DNA from: Actinomycetes bacterium
GTDB taxonomy: Bacteria > Actinomycetota > Acidimicrobiia > Acidimicrobiales > RAAP-2
Reading direction: 5' to 3'
DNA: 32,910 bases
Assembly (NCBI GenBank): GCA_021791845.1
Contig: JAJYVT010000034.1
Location: 1-32,910, forward strand
Shown: piece by piece, positions 1 to 8,043 of the stretch
How the letters are laid out: each line of letters begins with the position of its first letter
How positions within the stretch are numbered: the first letter of the stretch is position 1
Notes under the pieces: model-generated
Databases searched by the model: none
What the model was told of the DNA's origin: nothing
What the model saw: the letters and a program-made list of their open reading frames with translations, nothing else
Position numbers and translations under genes: made by a program

Positions 1-607
1 ACACGTGGACGAACCGCCCACCACGGCCCAGCACCCCCTGAGTTGGGTGCTCGGGGTGCGCCTCGCCCATACCGGCGGCGCCGAGGCGTTCGCCGACCCC
101 TTCGACCCGGGCGGCTACACCAACGACCTGGCACGGAGTTTCCGATCCGCCGGGGTGGCTGCGCCACCTGTCCGGTCCTGGACGATTCCACCGCCGGGGT
201 GGTGCCCGGCATTGTCTTGCGCGTTATCTCACGAAAGAGCGTGCGAGAGAACGCGTCGCGAGACCGGCGCCCACCCCGGCGGAGAGATCGTCCGCCGTCG
301 GAGTCAGGGCGCAACCAGGTCCAGACCCGCAGAGGGAGCCAAGCCAACGAGACCCAGAGGAGGCGGTCCGCAGAAGCCAATGGCGAGCGTGGCCCGTGGA
401 CGTCGGTCAGGACCGAGCCGACGAACCGGTAACCGAGGACTGTCACCTCGCTATCGCCATTGCTCCTGGCTCCTCTCCGTGCGGCTCTCCGGCTTCCGAC
501 CGCTCGCCGCCCGTTGGTATCAGGAGCTGGCCATGGCTGCTCTACCCACGGTCGAAGCCTGGGGGCTGGGCCATCCTCGATCGTGTCCTAGAGCCGAGGA
601 GGACGTC
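1..607. other. No assignable gene; possible 3' gene remnant at the left edge
   Basis: No gene can be assigned with confidence here. Reading the plus strand from base 2, about the first 140 bases have strongly G/C-biased third positions and a protein-like translation (for example residues VLGVRLAHTGGAEAF), so a gene entering from the left edge may extend in. That frame meets no stop until 824, and beyond about 140 the coding bias fades and the DNA becomes less GC-rich (roughly 190-270). If the edge is coding, the true 3' end is lost or frameshifted. The last bases hold a good ribosome-binding site, GAGGAGG, just before the ATG at 608. Confidence 0.3.
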
Positions 608-1134
608 ATGGCATGGTCCATCGAAGGTCAATACGTCGAGAACTGCAACTGCGACGTCGTGTGCCCCTGCGCCTGGTCGGGGTTCAAGCGACCGGCGACG
701 CACGACCGGTGCCTGGTGTTCGGCGCCTTCCGCGTCGATCGGGGGAGCGTCGACGACCTCGACGTGGCCGGCCTCCACTTCGGGTTCGTGATCGATGCGC
801 CGAAGCAGATGACCGACGGCAACTGACGTTGGGCGGCCCGATGGCGATGTTCGCCCCCTTTGTCGGTGAAGTCCTCGGCGTCGAGCGGGTTCCGGTGACC
901 TGGGAAGAGGCGGAGGGCTCACGCCACGTGCGTTTCGGCGACGTCGCCGAGGTCACGCTCGAGGACATGCGCAGCATCGAAGGCAAGGAGATGACGCTCG
1001 GCAACGTGCCTCACCCTGCAGGACCGACGTTCACCCTCAGCCCTTCGACGCAAGCGAAGGTCTCCACCTTCGGGGTCACCTTCGGCGCACCCGACACCAA
1101 CGGGCTCTCGACCCCCTTCTCGTGGTCCGGGTGA
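608..1134 (+). pseudogene. DUF1326 family protein, broken by internal deletion and frameshift
   Basis: The ATG at 608 follows a clear GAGGAGG ribosome-binding site. The first 72 codons encode a typical DUF1326 N-terminus with the Cys-rich stretch NCNCDVVCPCAW and end at TGA 824-826. From 823 the next frame continues a typical DUF1326 C-terminal half, from LGGPMAMFAPFVGEVLGVER to the family-like end PFSWSG and TGA at 1132-1134. The two halves together are about 175 codons, against roughly 200 or more in intact relatives as I recall them. The missing part is the piece normally between MTDGNW and the LGGPMA motif, about 25 residues. A deletion not divisible by three therefore seems to have removed the middle. 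DUF1326 has no settled function but commonly sits next to DUF2182, as here. An assembly error is the alternative. Confidence 0.75.
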
Positions 1135-1904
1135 CCGATCCCAGGTCGGCCGTTCCCCGGGCGGCGCTCCTTCGGCTCACCCCGCAGCTCGCCGTCCTCT
1201 TCTCGGTCTCGGCGATCGCCTGGGTCCTCACCGTCCACCAGGCAAGGGCCATGGGGAACGGGCCGGGAACGATGGGTCTCGGCCCGGGACCGTTCCTCGG
1301 TACGTGGACCCCCATGATGGCGGCGATGATGCTGCCCTCCGTAGCACCGCTCGCGGTCTTCTACTCGCGCGCCGTGCGTTCCCATCGTGGATGGCGTCTC
1401 GCCGGGTTCGGTGGTGGCTACCTCGCCGTCTGGGCGCTCACGGGGATCCCGGCCTACGCCCTTCTGGCTCTGGGCGGCGCCGCCGCACGCGGGCATCCCG
1501 TCGTGGCCCGTGTCGGTGCCGGGGTGCTCCTGGTGGTGGCAGGGCTGTGGCAGCTCAGCAGCGCCAAGAACTTCTGCTTGGTTCGCTGCCGGTCACCGAT
1601 CGGGCTGCTCGTGCGCTACGGCTCCTACCGAGGACCCCTGCGGGACCTGCGAGCCGCTGCGCACCACGCACTGTTCTGCCTCGGCTGTTGTTGGGCCCTC
1701 ATGGTCCTGCTCGTCGTGTTCGGCATGATGAACCTGGTGGCGATGGCGGCCATCGCCGCCATCGTGCTCGTCGAGAAGCTCGCCGGCAGCGGGCACGGCG
1801 TTGCCCGCCTCGCCGGGCTCGGCTGCCTCGTGATGGCAGGCATCGTCGTCGCCGTACCAAGCCTCGCACCGGGGCTCCACTCGGTGCCGATGCACATGGG
1901 CTGA
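1131..1904 (+). CDS. DUF2182 family multi-pass membrane protein (putative metal-binding)
   Basis: This 257-residue protein has several hydrophobic segments and the hallmarks of DUF2182: an early MMAAMMLPS segment after a Gly/Met-rich loop, an NFCLVRCRSP motif near residue 150, and a later HHALFCLGCCWALM segment followed by FGMMNLVAMA. The family is described as predicted metal-binding integral membrane proteins of unknown role, often encoded beside DUF1326. The chosen GTG at 1131 overlaps the TGA of the preceding DUF1326 frame (GTGA), implying translational coupling. An in-frame GTG at 1122 is the alternative start. The gene appears intact although its partner is broken. Met, His and Cys clusters in the helices would suit copper or another soft metal, but that is inference. 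Confidence 0.85.
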   Translation: MTDPRSAVPRAALLRLTPQLAVLFSVSAIAWVLTVHQARAMGNGPGTMGLGPGPFLGTWTPMMAAMMLPSVAPLAVFYSRAVRSHRGWRLAGFGGGYLAVWALTGIPAYALLALGGAAARGHPVVARVGAGVLLVVAGLWQLSSAKNFCLVRCRSPIGLLVRYGSYRGPLRDLRAAAHHALFCLGCCWALMVLLVVFGMMNLVAMAAIAAIVLVEKLAGSGHGVARLAGLGCLVMAGIVVAVPSLAPGLHSVPMHMG

Positions 1905-2091
1905 GAAGCCGGCTCCACTCCTCGGCCGGGGCGAAGGCCCCACGGCAGGCCTTGCGCTTGCCGGGCCCGGCCAGAGGCGCCGTCAGCGCTCGCGTGGCGC
2001 GCCTCCCCGACCCTGTTGTGACCTTCGGCCCTTACCCGGTTCCGGGGACCGGCGGTCGAATGAAGGCGGCCAGCAGTCCGAGGGAGCGGGA

Positions 2092-2697
2092 ATGACCCCC
2101 GAGCAACGAGAACGGCAAGCTCCCGACCCGGGGGTCTTACCCATCGAGCCTCGTAAGGACGGACGCGCGCACCCGTCCCGTGTCCCACGGCCGACACTCC
2201 CGGCGTTCCTGAGCGGACTGCAGGTGCTGATCCTCATCCCGTTCACCGTGCTGGTCGTCGTCGCGGTCGGTGCCTTCGTCTATGCCGGCTTCCTCACCGT
2301 CCTCCTCGTGCTCCGCACGTCGTGGGGATCGAGCTCGGTCTCCGAGAACGTCGTCAAGGCCTTACAGGTGATCGACGTCTCTCTGATCGGCATCGCTGCC
2401 CTCGTGATCGCCGCCGACGCCCTGGTCATCTTCATGGGCAAGACCGGGGGCACCCGTGTGGTCCCGCGCTGGCTCGAACAAGAGACGGTGGATGTCCTGA
2501 AGAACCGTGCCCTCGCCATGGTCGTCCTCATCATGGCCGTGACGTTCCTCGAGGGCATCGTCCAAGCCAAGAGCGGCTCTCACGACCTGGATCTCGGGTT
2601 TTCGATCGCGGCGGTCATCGGGGCGATCGGGGTCTACCTCGTCGCCAATCACCTGAACGTGGGGGGACCGCAGCCCCCGAGACCAGGGACGGAGTAG
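2092..2697 (+). CDS. YqhA/UPF0114 family membrane protein
   Basis: The 201-residue product has a polar Pro/Arg-rich N-terminus of about 40 residues, then membrane segments near residues 45-75, 95-120, 145-160 and 170-190. The pattern LQVIDVSLIGIAALVIAAD followed by a WL...D-LKNRALAMVVLI segment matches the YqhA/UPF0114 family, whose molecular function is not firmly known. The ATG at 2092 is preceded by a purine-rich GAGGGAGCGGGA ribosome-binding region. The gene stands alone: 187 bases without an evident gene separate it from the DUF2182 gene, and 139 bases separate it from the sulfur-metabolism gene downstream. The first 40 residues are longer than in the Escherichia coli relative and may be a lineage-specific cytoplasmic tail. 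Confidence 0.75.
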   Translation: MTPEQRERQAPDPGVLPIEPRKDGRAHPSRVPRPTLPAFLSGLQVLILIPFTVLVVVAVGAFVYAGFLTVLLVLRTSWGSSSVSENVVKALQVIDVSLIGIAALVIAADALVIFMGKTGGTRVVPRWLEQETVDVLKNRALAMVVLIMAVTFLEGIVQAKSGSHDLDLGFSIAAVIGAIGVYLVANHLNVGGPQPPRPGTE

Positions 2698-2836
2698 CGA
2701 GCCGCCATGGGCGACGCCGCTGTCGACCGCCCGAAGGCGTCTCGCCCCTCAGCGTGCGGTTCGGTTGCGGCCGACGGGGTACCGAGAGTGCCGCGGGTGG
2801 CCACGCAAGCGCCGCGGATCGCCAAGGAGACAGCTG

Positions 2837-4201
2837 ATGGAAGTAGTCACCATCGACACGCCACAGCTCGGGGACCGCAGCTACCTGGCGCATGACGGCG
2901 CGGTGGCGGTGGCGGTCGATCCCCAGCGCGACATCGACCGGGTCCTGCGAGCGGCCGGCGCCGCCGGGGTCGAGGTCGTGGCGGTGGTCGAGACCCACCT
3001 GCACAACGACTACGTCTCGGGTGGCAGGCAGCTGGCGGCCACGACCGGGGCCACGCACCTCATGGCGGGCGGCGGCGAGGTTGCGTTCTCGTGCATGGCC
3101 GTCGGCGGAGGGGAGGAGCACCACTTCGGTGGCCTGCGGGTGGTGGCCGTCGCCACCCCCGGGCACACTGCGCACCACGTCGCCTACGTGGTGGACCACG
3201 GCGAGGGTCCGGCCGTCGCGTTCACCGGCGGCTCACTGCTCTTCGGGACGGTCGGCCGGACCGATCTCGTCGGCGAGGACCAGACCCAGAGCCTCACCCG
3301 CCGGCAGTACCACTCGGTACGGCAGTTGGTCGCCTCCCTCGCCGATGACGTGATCGTCTGCCCCACGCACGGCTTTGGCAGCTTCTGCTCCTCGACGCCA
3401 CCGAGCGGCGACCAGTCGAGCACCATCGGCGACGAGCGGGAGCACAACCTCGTCTTCAGAGCCGGCGACGAGACCTCGTTCGTGAAGATGGTGCTGTCCG
3501 GGCTGACCGCCTACCCCAGCTACTACGCCCACATGGGCCCTATCAACCGGGCCGGGCCCGCACCCATCGACCTCTCCCCGCCCCGGCAGATCGACGGTCC
3601 CGAGCTCGCCCGGCATCTCGAGGCAGGGGATTGGGTCGTCGACCTGCGCAACCGGCGCGCCTTCGCCGTCGGGCACCTGCCGCGCACCGTCAACGCCGAG
3701 ATGGCCACCTCGCTCTCGACGTTCCTCGGCTGGGTCGTCCCGTGGGGCACGCCGGTCGTGCTGATGAGCGACGACCCGGCGGAGGTGCGAGCAGCCCAAC
3801 GCGACCTCGCCCGCGTCGGCATCGACCGGCCAGCCGGCGTGGCGGTGGGCGACCCGCGGCGCTTGGCCGCCGGTGAGACCGAGACGTACGCCGTAGGTGA
3901 CTTCGCCGATCTTCGCCTCGCCATGGCCGACCACCAAGGTGAGGGCGCGCTGACCGTCCTCGACGTGCGACGAGACGACGAGTGGGAGCAAGGGCATCTC
4001 GAGGGCGCCGTCCACATCCACTTCTCCGATCTCGAAGCCCGCATGGCGGAGGTCCCGCCGGGCCGGGTGTGGGTCTACTGCGCCACGGGCTACCGATCCG
4101 CCATCGCCGCCAGCCTGTTGGCGCGCGCCGGACGAGAGCCGGTGCTGGTCGACGACGACTGGGAGCGTGCCGAGCAGGCCGGGTTACCCGTCTGCCGCTG
4201 A
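2837..4201 (+). CDS. MBL-fold / double rhodanese sulfurtransferase (persulfide dioxygenase-like)
   Basis: This 454-residue protein has three modules. Residues about 1-240 are a metallo-beta-lactamase fold with metal-binding motif THLHNDY (His54, His56, Asp58), later GHTAHH and PTHG. The usual second His of HxHxDH is Tyr, as is common in persulfide-dioxygenase-like members that bind one iron. Residues about 255-350 are a rhodanese domain with no Cys at the active-site position, so probably non-catalytic. Residues about 360-454 are a second rhodanese with the loop CATGYRS (Cys415). Such fusions act on low-molecular-weight persulfides and polysulfides, oxidising or transferring sulfane sulfur in the cytoplasm. 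The start is supported by AAGGAGA seven bases upstream. The persulfide could be that of mycothiol, since mshA is in the window, but this is inference. Confidence 0.88.
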   Translation: MEVVTIDTPQLGDRSYLAHDGAVAVAVDPQRDIDRVLRAAGAAGVEVVAVVETHLHNDYVSGGRQLAATTGATHLMAGGGEVAFSCMAVGGGEEHHFGGLRVVAVATPGHTAHHVAYVVDHGEGPAVAFTGGSLLFGTVGRTDLVGEDQTQSLTRRQYHSVRQLVASLADDVIVCPTHGFGSFCSSTPPSGDQSSTIGDEREHNLVFRAGDETSFVKMVLSGLTAYPSYYAHMGPINRAGPAPIDLSPPRQIDGPELARHLEAGDWVVDLRNRRAFAVGHLPRTVNAEMATSLSTFLGWVVPWGTPVVLMSDDPAEVRAAQRDLARVGIDRPAGVAVGDPRRLAAGETETYAVGDFADLRLAMADHQGEGALTVLDVRRDDEWEQGHLEGAVHIHFSDLEARMAEVPPGRVWVYCATGYRSAIAASLLARAGREPVLVDDDWERAEQAGLPVCR

Positions 4202-4516
4202 GCACCCCCCCAGGCGTGGTACTTGCGGGTCGAGAGAGCCGCGGTCGCCCGCCTTCGCCCTCTGCGCTGCTCGAGGGACAACCTGCTGACGGGCCATTGG
4301 TCCCTACTGCATGGACTGCACGGCCGCGTACAGCCTGCAGGCCGTGGGCATCGCACCCGATCCGGCAGTCGCGTCCCACGCGCAGCGGCTGTTCGCCAGC
4401 ACGCCGTCGGGCCCGCCACGCCGGCCCCGCCGCCACGCGGGCCCCGCCGCCACCCTCGCGAGGGATCGGGTGGCCGCCTTGCCGGTGTGCCCGCCGACGT
4501 GTGGGATCCTCACGGG
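4202..4516. other. Intergenic stretch, no supported gene
   Basis: No convincing gene was found. A plus-strand ORF from ATG 4311 has fairly high third-position GC and starts with residues MDCTAAYSLQAVG, but it has no ribosome-binding site, runs into the DinB gene in another frame and becomes low-complexity Arg/Pro. It may be chance or a decayed remnant. No strong hairpin or repeat was seen. Confidence 0.4.
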
Positions 4517-5080
4517 ATGCCCGAGCCCAGCGCAGTGCCGCCGGAGAGCCGCGATTGGACCTTTGTGATCACCGAGGGTTGCGGCGAGTGCGCGTTCGTG
4601 CCGCAGCAGCCGGACCAGACCGGTGATCGGCTTCGGGCGTCCGTTCCCATCTGGCGCCGTGCGCTCGCCTCCTCGACGGCGACCCGTCGCCCGTCGCCCG
4701 GCGTGTGGTCCCCGCTCGAGTACGCCTGTCACGTCCGGGACGCCTGCCAGCTGTTCCGCCACCGCCTGGAGCTGATGCTCGCCGAGGAGGACCCGGTGTT
4801 CGCCAACTGGGACCAGGATGCGACCGCCGTCGACGATGACTATTTCCATCAAGACCCGGCCCGGGTTGCCGAGGCGCTCGCCGGCGAGGCGGAGGCGACG
4901 GCGGCTGCCTTCGACGCCGTCTCGCCCGACCAGTGGGCCCGTCCCGGGCGCCGCAGCAACGGGTCGACTTTCACCGTGGGGAGCTTCGCCGTCTACTTCC
5001 TGCACGACGTCGAGCACCATGTCCACGACATCGCGAAGGGGGCCGTGTCGAAGGGGGCGCAGGGGGCTCGATCGGAGTGA
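4517..5080 (+). CDS. DinB-fold family protein
   Basis: The 187-residue product looks like an actinobacterial DinB-superfamily four-helix protein, often misannotated as a type 12 methyltransferase. Family-like features are the WSPLEYACHVRDACQLF segment near residue 70, the Asp-rich NWDQDATAVDDDYF stretch, the AEALAGEAEATAAAFDAV helix, and the C-terminal HDVEHHVHDI motif. The three widely spaced His positions (CHVRD, and two in the C-terminal motif) fit the metal-binding triad of DinB/YfiT proteins. Some relatives are thiol-dependent transferases using bacillithiol or mycothiol, but the substrate cannot be read here. The ATG at 4517 has only a weak ribosome-binding region (CACGGG). The N-terminal GCGECAF segment contains two Cys residues that are not part of the fold. 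Confidence 0.75.
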   Translation: MPEPSAVPPESRDWTFVITEGCGECAFVPQQPDQTGDRLRASVPIWRRALASSTATRRPSPGVWSPLEYACHVRDACQLFRHRLELMLAEEDPVFANWDQDATAVDDDYFHQDPARVAEALAGEAEATAAAFDAVSPDQWARPGRRSNGSTFTVGSFAVYFLHDVEHHVHDIAKGAVSKGAQGARSE

Positions 5081-5139
5081 TCGCCGACCCCGGGGGGCTC
5101 GATCTCGCCATCGCGCTTCTAACGGCCGCCTCCAGGGCT

Positions 5140-5145
5140 TACGCT
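5140..5145 (+). promoter_or_regulatory. -10 hexamer TACGCT for the L,D-transpeptidase gene
   Basis: TACGCT ends eight bases before the ATG at 5154 (five before an in-frame GTG at 5151). This spacing would give an mRNA with little or no leader, as at several other genes here. No good -35 element is visible. Confidence 0.4.
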
Positions 5146-5153
5146 TACAGGTG

Positions 5154-6896
5154 ATGAGCCGTTCGGCGACGGAGGAGCGACCGGGTCCCCCGGCAGAGGG
5201 AGGCGCCCACGCGGCGCGCCCGCGCGCCCGCCGGCGTCGCCGCCTTTCGTTCGGGATGTGGGTGGCGGTCGCCGCGCTCGGCCTGGTGGTGCTGGCCGGG
5301 GTGGCGATCGCGCTCGTGTTCGCGCTCGGCCGGCCCAGCGTCTCGTTGAGGTCGACAGGCGAGGCCTTGTTCACTGTGCGCACGGCCGGCTTCGGGAGCC
5401 GGCTCGGCCCGGTCCGCGCCACCAGCGCTGGCCACCCCCTCGTCCTGCGCCAGGCCGACGGCGGGTACGTGCCGGTTGGCCGTGTCGCCCAAGGCCAGAC
5501 CGTCGACGTGCGGGCCGCCGTCGCCCCGCCGGGCTGGCTGCGCTGGCTCCTCGGGGGGACGGTCACCGCCACCGCCACGGTGCGTACGCCGACGGCGGCG
5601 CCCGCGGCGCCCGTCGCCATGGCTTCGGGCCCCAGCCGGGTGCCGGTGCGCTTCGATGCCCCTGTGAGCACAGTCGCCTATGCGACGCCTGGCGGCAGCT
5701 CCCGAGTCGTCCATCTGGCAACGCCGGCCCGGGTCGTCGACCTTGCGGTGCACCAGGGCGTCGGCGGATCCCTCCGCGTGCAGGTCGCGCCGCGGCCCTG
5801 GGAGCAACTCTCGGTGCGACCGAGCACCCTCTCGTGGTTCGAGCCTCCCGCCAGCGGTGAGCCGGTCGCCCTGGCCGACCCTGCTCCGGGGAGCACCGGG
5901 GCACCCCCCAACGGCGCCATCACGCTGACGTTCGACCACCCGGTGTCCAACGTCCTGGGCACGTCGCGACCGACCCTGTCTCCGTCGGTGCCAGGTACGT
6001 GGCGCCAGCCCTCGGCCAACAGCCTGGTCTTCACGCCCAGCGGGTTCGGCTTCGGGCCGGGGACGTCGGTGACGGTCCGCTTCGACCGGCCGGTGGCCGT
6101 CGCCACCGCTGCGACGACCACGACGGCCGCGGCCACCTCGAGCTACACGTTCCAGGTGGCACCAGGGTCGCTGATGCGCCTGGCGCAGCTGCTCGCCCAG
6201 CTCCATTACCTCCCGCTCCGCTTCGTCCCTGCTCCCGGCGTGGCGCTGCCGACCACCGTCGCCCAGGAGATCGCGACCATGTCCACGCCCCTCGAGGGCA
6301 CCTTCTCCTGGCGGTGGACGACGACCCCGGCCACCCTGGCGTCGCAGTGGACACCGGGCACACCCGGCAACCTGCTGGTGAAGGGCGCTCTGATGGCCTT
6401 CGAAGCCAACCGGCCGACATACACATACGACGGCTACACCCTCGACACGGAGTCCGTGAGCCAGATGGCTGACGCCTCGACGTGGGAGGCGCTGATCAAT
6501 GCGGCCGTCGCCCACCAGCTCGACCCGAGCCCGTACTCGTACGTCTACGTCACCAAGGCACTGCCGGAGACCCTCACCCTGTGGGAGAACGGCGCCAACG
6601 TCTTGACGGCCCTCGCCAACACCGGGATCCCCCAGGACCCCACCGTCGACGGTACGTTCCCGATCTACGTTCGCTACACGGTCAACTACATGAACGGCAC
6701 CAACCCCAACGGCACCACGTACCACGATCTCGTGCACTGGATCAACTACTTCAACGGTGGCGACGCCGTCCACGGCTTCGTGCGCGCCTCCTACGGGTTC
6801 CCCCAGAGCCTGGGGTGCGTGGAGCTGCCGGTCGCCACCGCCCAGACCGCCTTCAACGACCTGGCGATCGGCGACCTGGTGACCGTCGCCGGCTGA
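5154..6896 (+). CDS. Membrane-anchored L,D-transpeptidase (YkuD domain)
   Basis: The 580-residue protein begins with an Arg-rich cytoplasmic stretch (about 1-34), then one membrane helix (about 37-60), so the rest is probably outside the membrane. The middle includes beta-rich regions resembling bacterial Ig-like domains (NGAITLTFDHPV and TSVTVRFDRPV). The C-terminus carries the YkuD signature HGFVRASYGF followed by SLGCVELP, with His540 and catalytic Cys555. Such enzymes form 3-3 cross-links or attach proteins in peptidoglycan using tetrapeptide donors. The protein is longer than common L,D-transpeptidases because of about 300 residues before the catalytic domain. There is no upstream Shine-Dalgarno. 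ATG 5154 is chosen because it lies eight bases after a -10-like TACGCT; GTG 5151 is the alternative. Confidence 0.85.
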   Translation: MSRSATEERPGPPAEGGAHAARPRARRRRRLSFGMWVAVAALGLVVLAGVAIALVFALGRPSVSLRSTGEALFTVRTAGFGSRLGPVRATSAGHPLVLRQADGGYVPVGRVAQGQTVDVRAAVAPPGWLRWLLGGTVTATATVRTPTAAPAAPVAMASGPSRVPVRFDAPVSTVAYATPGGSSRVVHLATPARVVDLAVHQGVGGSLRVQVAPRPWEQLSVRPSTLSWFEPPASGEPVALADPAPGSTGAPPNGAITLTFDHPVSNVLGTSRPTLSPSVPGTWRQPSANSLVFTPSGFGFGPGTSVTVRFDRPVAVATAATTTTAAATSSYTFQVAPGSLMRLAQLLAQLHYLPLRFVPAPGVALPTTVAQEIATMSTPLEGTFSWRWTTTPATLASQWTPGTPGNLLVKGALMAFEANRPTYTYDGYTLDTESVSQMADASTWEALINAAVAHQLDPSPYSYVYVTKALPETLTLWENGANVLTALANTGIPQDPTVDGTFPIYVRYTVNYMNGTNPNGTTYHDLVHWINYFNGGDAVHGFVRASYGFPQSLGCVELPVATAQTAFNDLAIGDLVTVAG

Positions 6897-7170
6897 ACGG
6901 CAGCCGGGCGGGACCGGTTCAGGCGCCCTCCTCCCGGGGCTCCCGGGGCCACCGACCGGCACCCCGCCCCCGCGGAGCGACCGACACCCGGGTCCGGGGT
7001 CGGCTACCGTGCCTGCGAACGACGAGACCTAAGCCGTTGGAAACGGTCGTCATGGAGGAGGAGCCAGGCTCGCACCGCCCGCGAGCTGGCACCGGCCCCC
7101 ATCCGAGCTTGGCCGGCCCCGGTATCGACGCTGCGTGCAGGGGAAGTGGGCCGGACCGAGGGAGGGGGCG

Positions 7171-8043
7171 ATGGTCGAGGAGCGACCTGCGACACCGGCG
7201 GAGTCGCGGCCACGGTTCAGCGTCGTCATTCCCGCCCTCGACGAGGAGCGGTACCTGGGCGACTGCCTGCGGTCGCTGGCCGCGCAGGACTTCGCGGGCG
7301 GCGTGGAGGTCATCGTCGTCGACAACAACAGCACCGACCGGACGGCGGCCGTCGCACGCTCGTTCGGCGCCACGGTGGTGCACGAAGAACGGCCGGGCGT
7401 GTGCTCGGCGCGCCAGTGCGGTGCGGCGCTCGCCCGCGGCGAGATCATCGTGTCCACCGACGCCGACACGACCTTCGATCCCGGCTGGCTCACGCGGATC
7501 GACCAGGCGCTGGAGCAGCATCCCTCGTGCGTCGCGGTCGGCGGGCCGTGCCGCTTCACCGCCGACGGCCCGTTCTGGGCCTCCATGTACCCGCGCCTCT
7601 TGTTCGGCTTGGTCGCGCTCTTGCACCGGCTGACCGGACGCGTCTTCTACGTCACCGCCACCAACCTCGCCTTCCGCCGAACGGCGTGGTCCGGGTACAA
7701 CACCTACATGACCCAGGGGTGCGACGAGGTGGACCTGCTCCGCCGTCTCAAACGTCGAGGGCCGGTGACGTTCGACCGGCACAACCCCACCTTCACCTCG
7801 CCACGCCGTCTCCAGCGGGGGCTCGCCTACAACCTCGTCGTCACCTTCCTCGTCTACTACCTGCTCGCGTACTGGATCAACCGGGTGGCCGGACGCCGCG
7901 TTGTCGGCACCGCGCCGGCGTTCCGCTCCGACGCCCGTTCCTCGCTCTCTCTCTGGGCCGGGCGCGTGGTCTTCGCCTCGACGATGCTCATCCTCGGCGT
8001 CGTGCTGCTCCGGACCGGCATCTACGTGGTGGGCCTCATCTGA
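7171..8043 (+). CDS. Family 2 glycosyltransferase with C-terminal membrane segments
   Basis: This 290-residue protein has a GT-A fold: FSVVIPALDEERYLGDCL at about 16-33, VIVVDNNSTD at about 48-57, and the DAD metal/nucleotide-sugar motif in STDADTTFDP near residue 95. Two hydrophobic stretches at about 215-240 and 265-290 suggest that the C-terminus is anchored in the membrane with the active site in the cytoplasm. It probably transfers a sugar from a nucleotide donor to a lipid or surface polysaccharide acceptor; donor and acceptor cannot be inferred. ATG 7171 follows GGAGGGGGCG, a good ribosome-binding site. Its TGA overlaps the ATG of the polysaccharide deacetylase gene (TGATG), so the two are very likely co-translated and act on the same glycan. 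Confidence 0.88.
   Translation: MVEERPATPAESRPRFSVVIPALDEERYLGDCLRSLAAQDFAGGVEVIVVDNNSTDRTAAVARSFGATVVHEERPGVCSARQCGAALARGEIIVSTDADTTFDPGWLTRIDQALEQHPSCVAVGGPCRFTADGPFWASMYPRLLFGLVALLHRLTGRVFYVTATNLAFRRTAWSGYNTYMTQGCDEVDLLRRLKRRGPVTFDRHNPTFTSPRRLQRGLAYNLVVTFLVYYLLAYWINRVAGRRVVGTAPAFRSDARSSLSLWAGRVVFASTMLILGVVLLRTGIYVVGLI

Noticed and set aside
5..826. A single 273-codon gene from the left edge through the DUF1326 start
   Set aside because: The DUF1326 part has its own ATG and ribosome-binding site at 608; the middle of the ORF is low-complexity with no coding bias. Only the first 140 bases might be a remnant.
4311..4568. Possible small gene starting MDCTAAYSLQ
   Set aside because: There is no ribosome-binding site, the C-terminal half is low in complexity, and it overlaps the DinB gene in another frame. 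The third-position GC alone is not enough.
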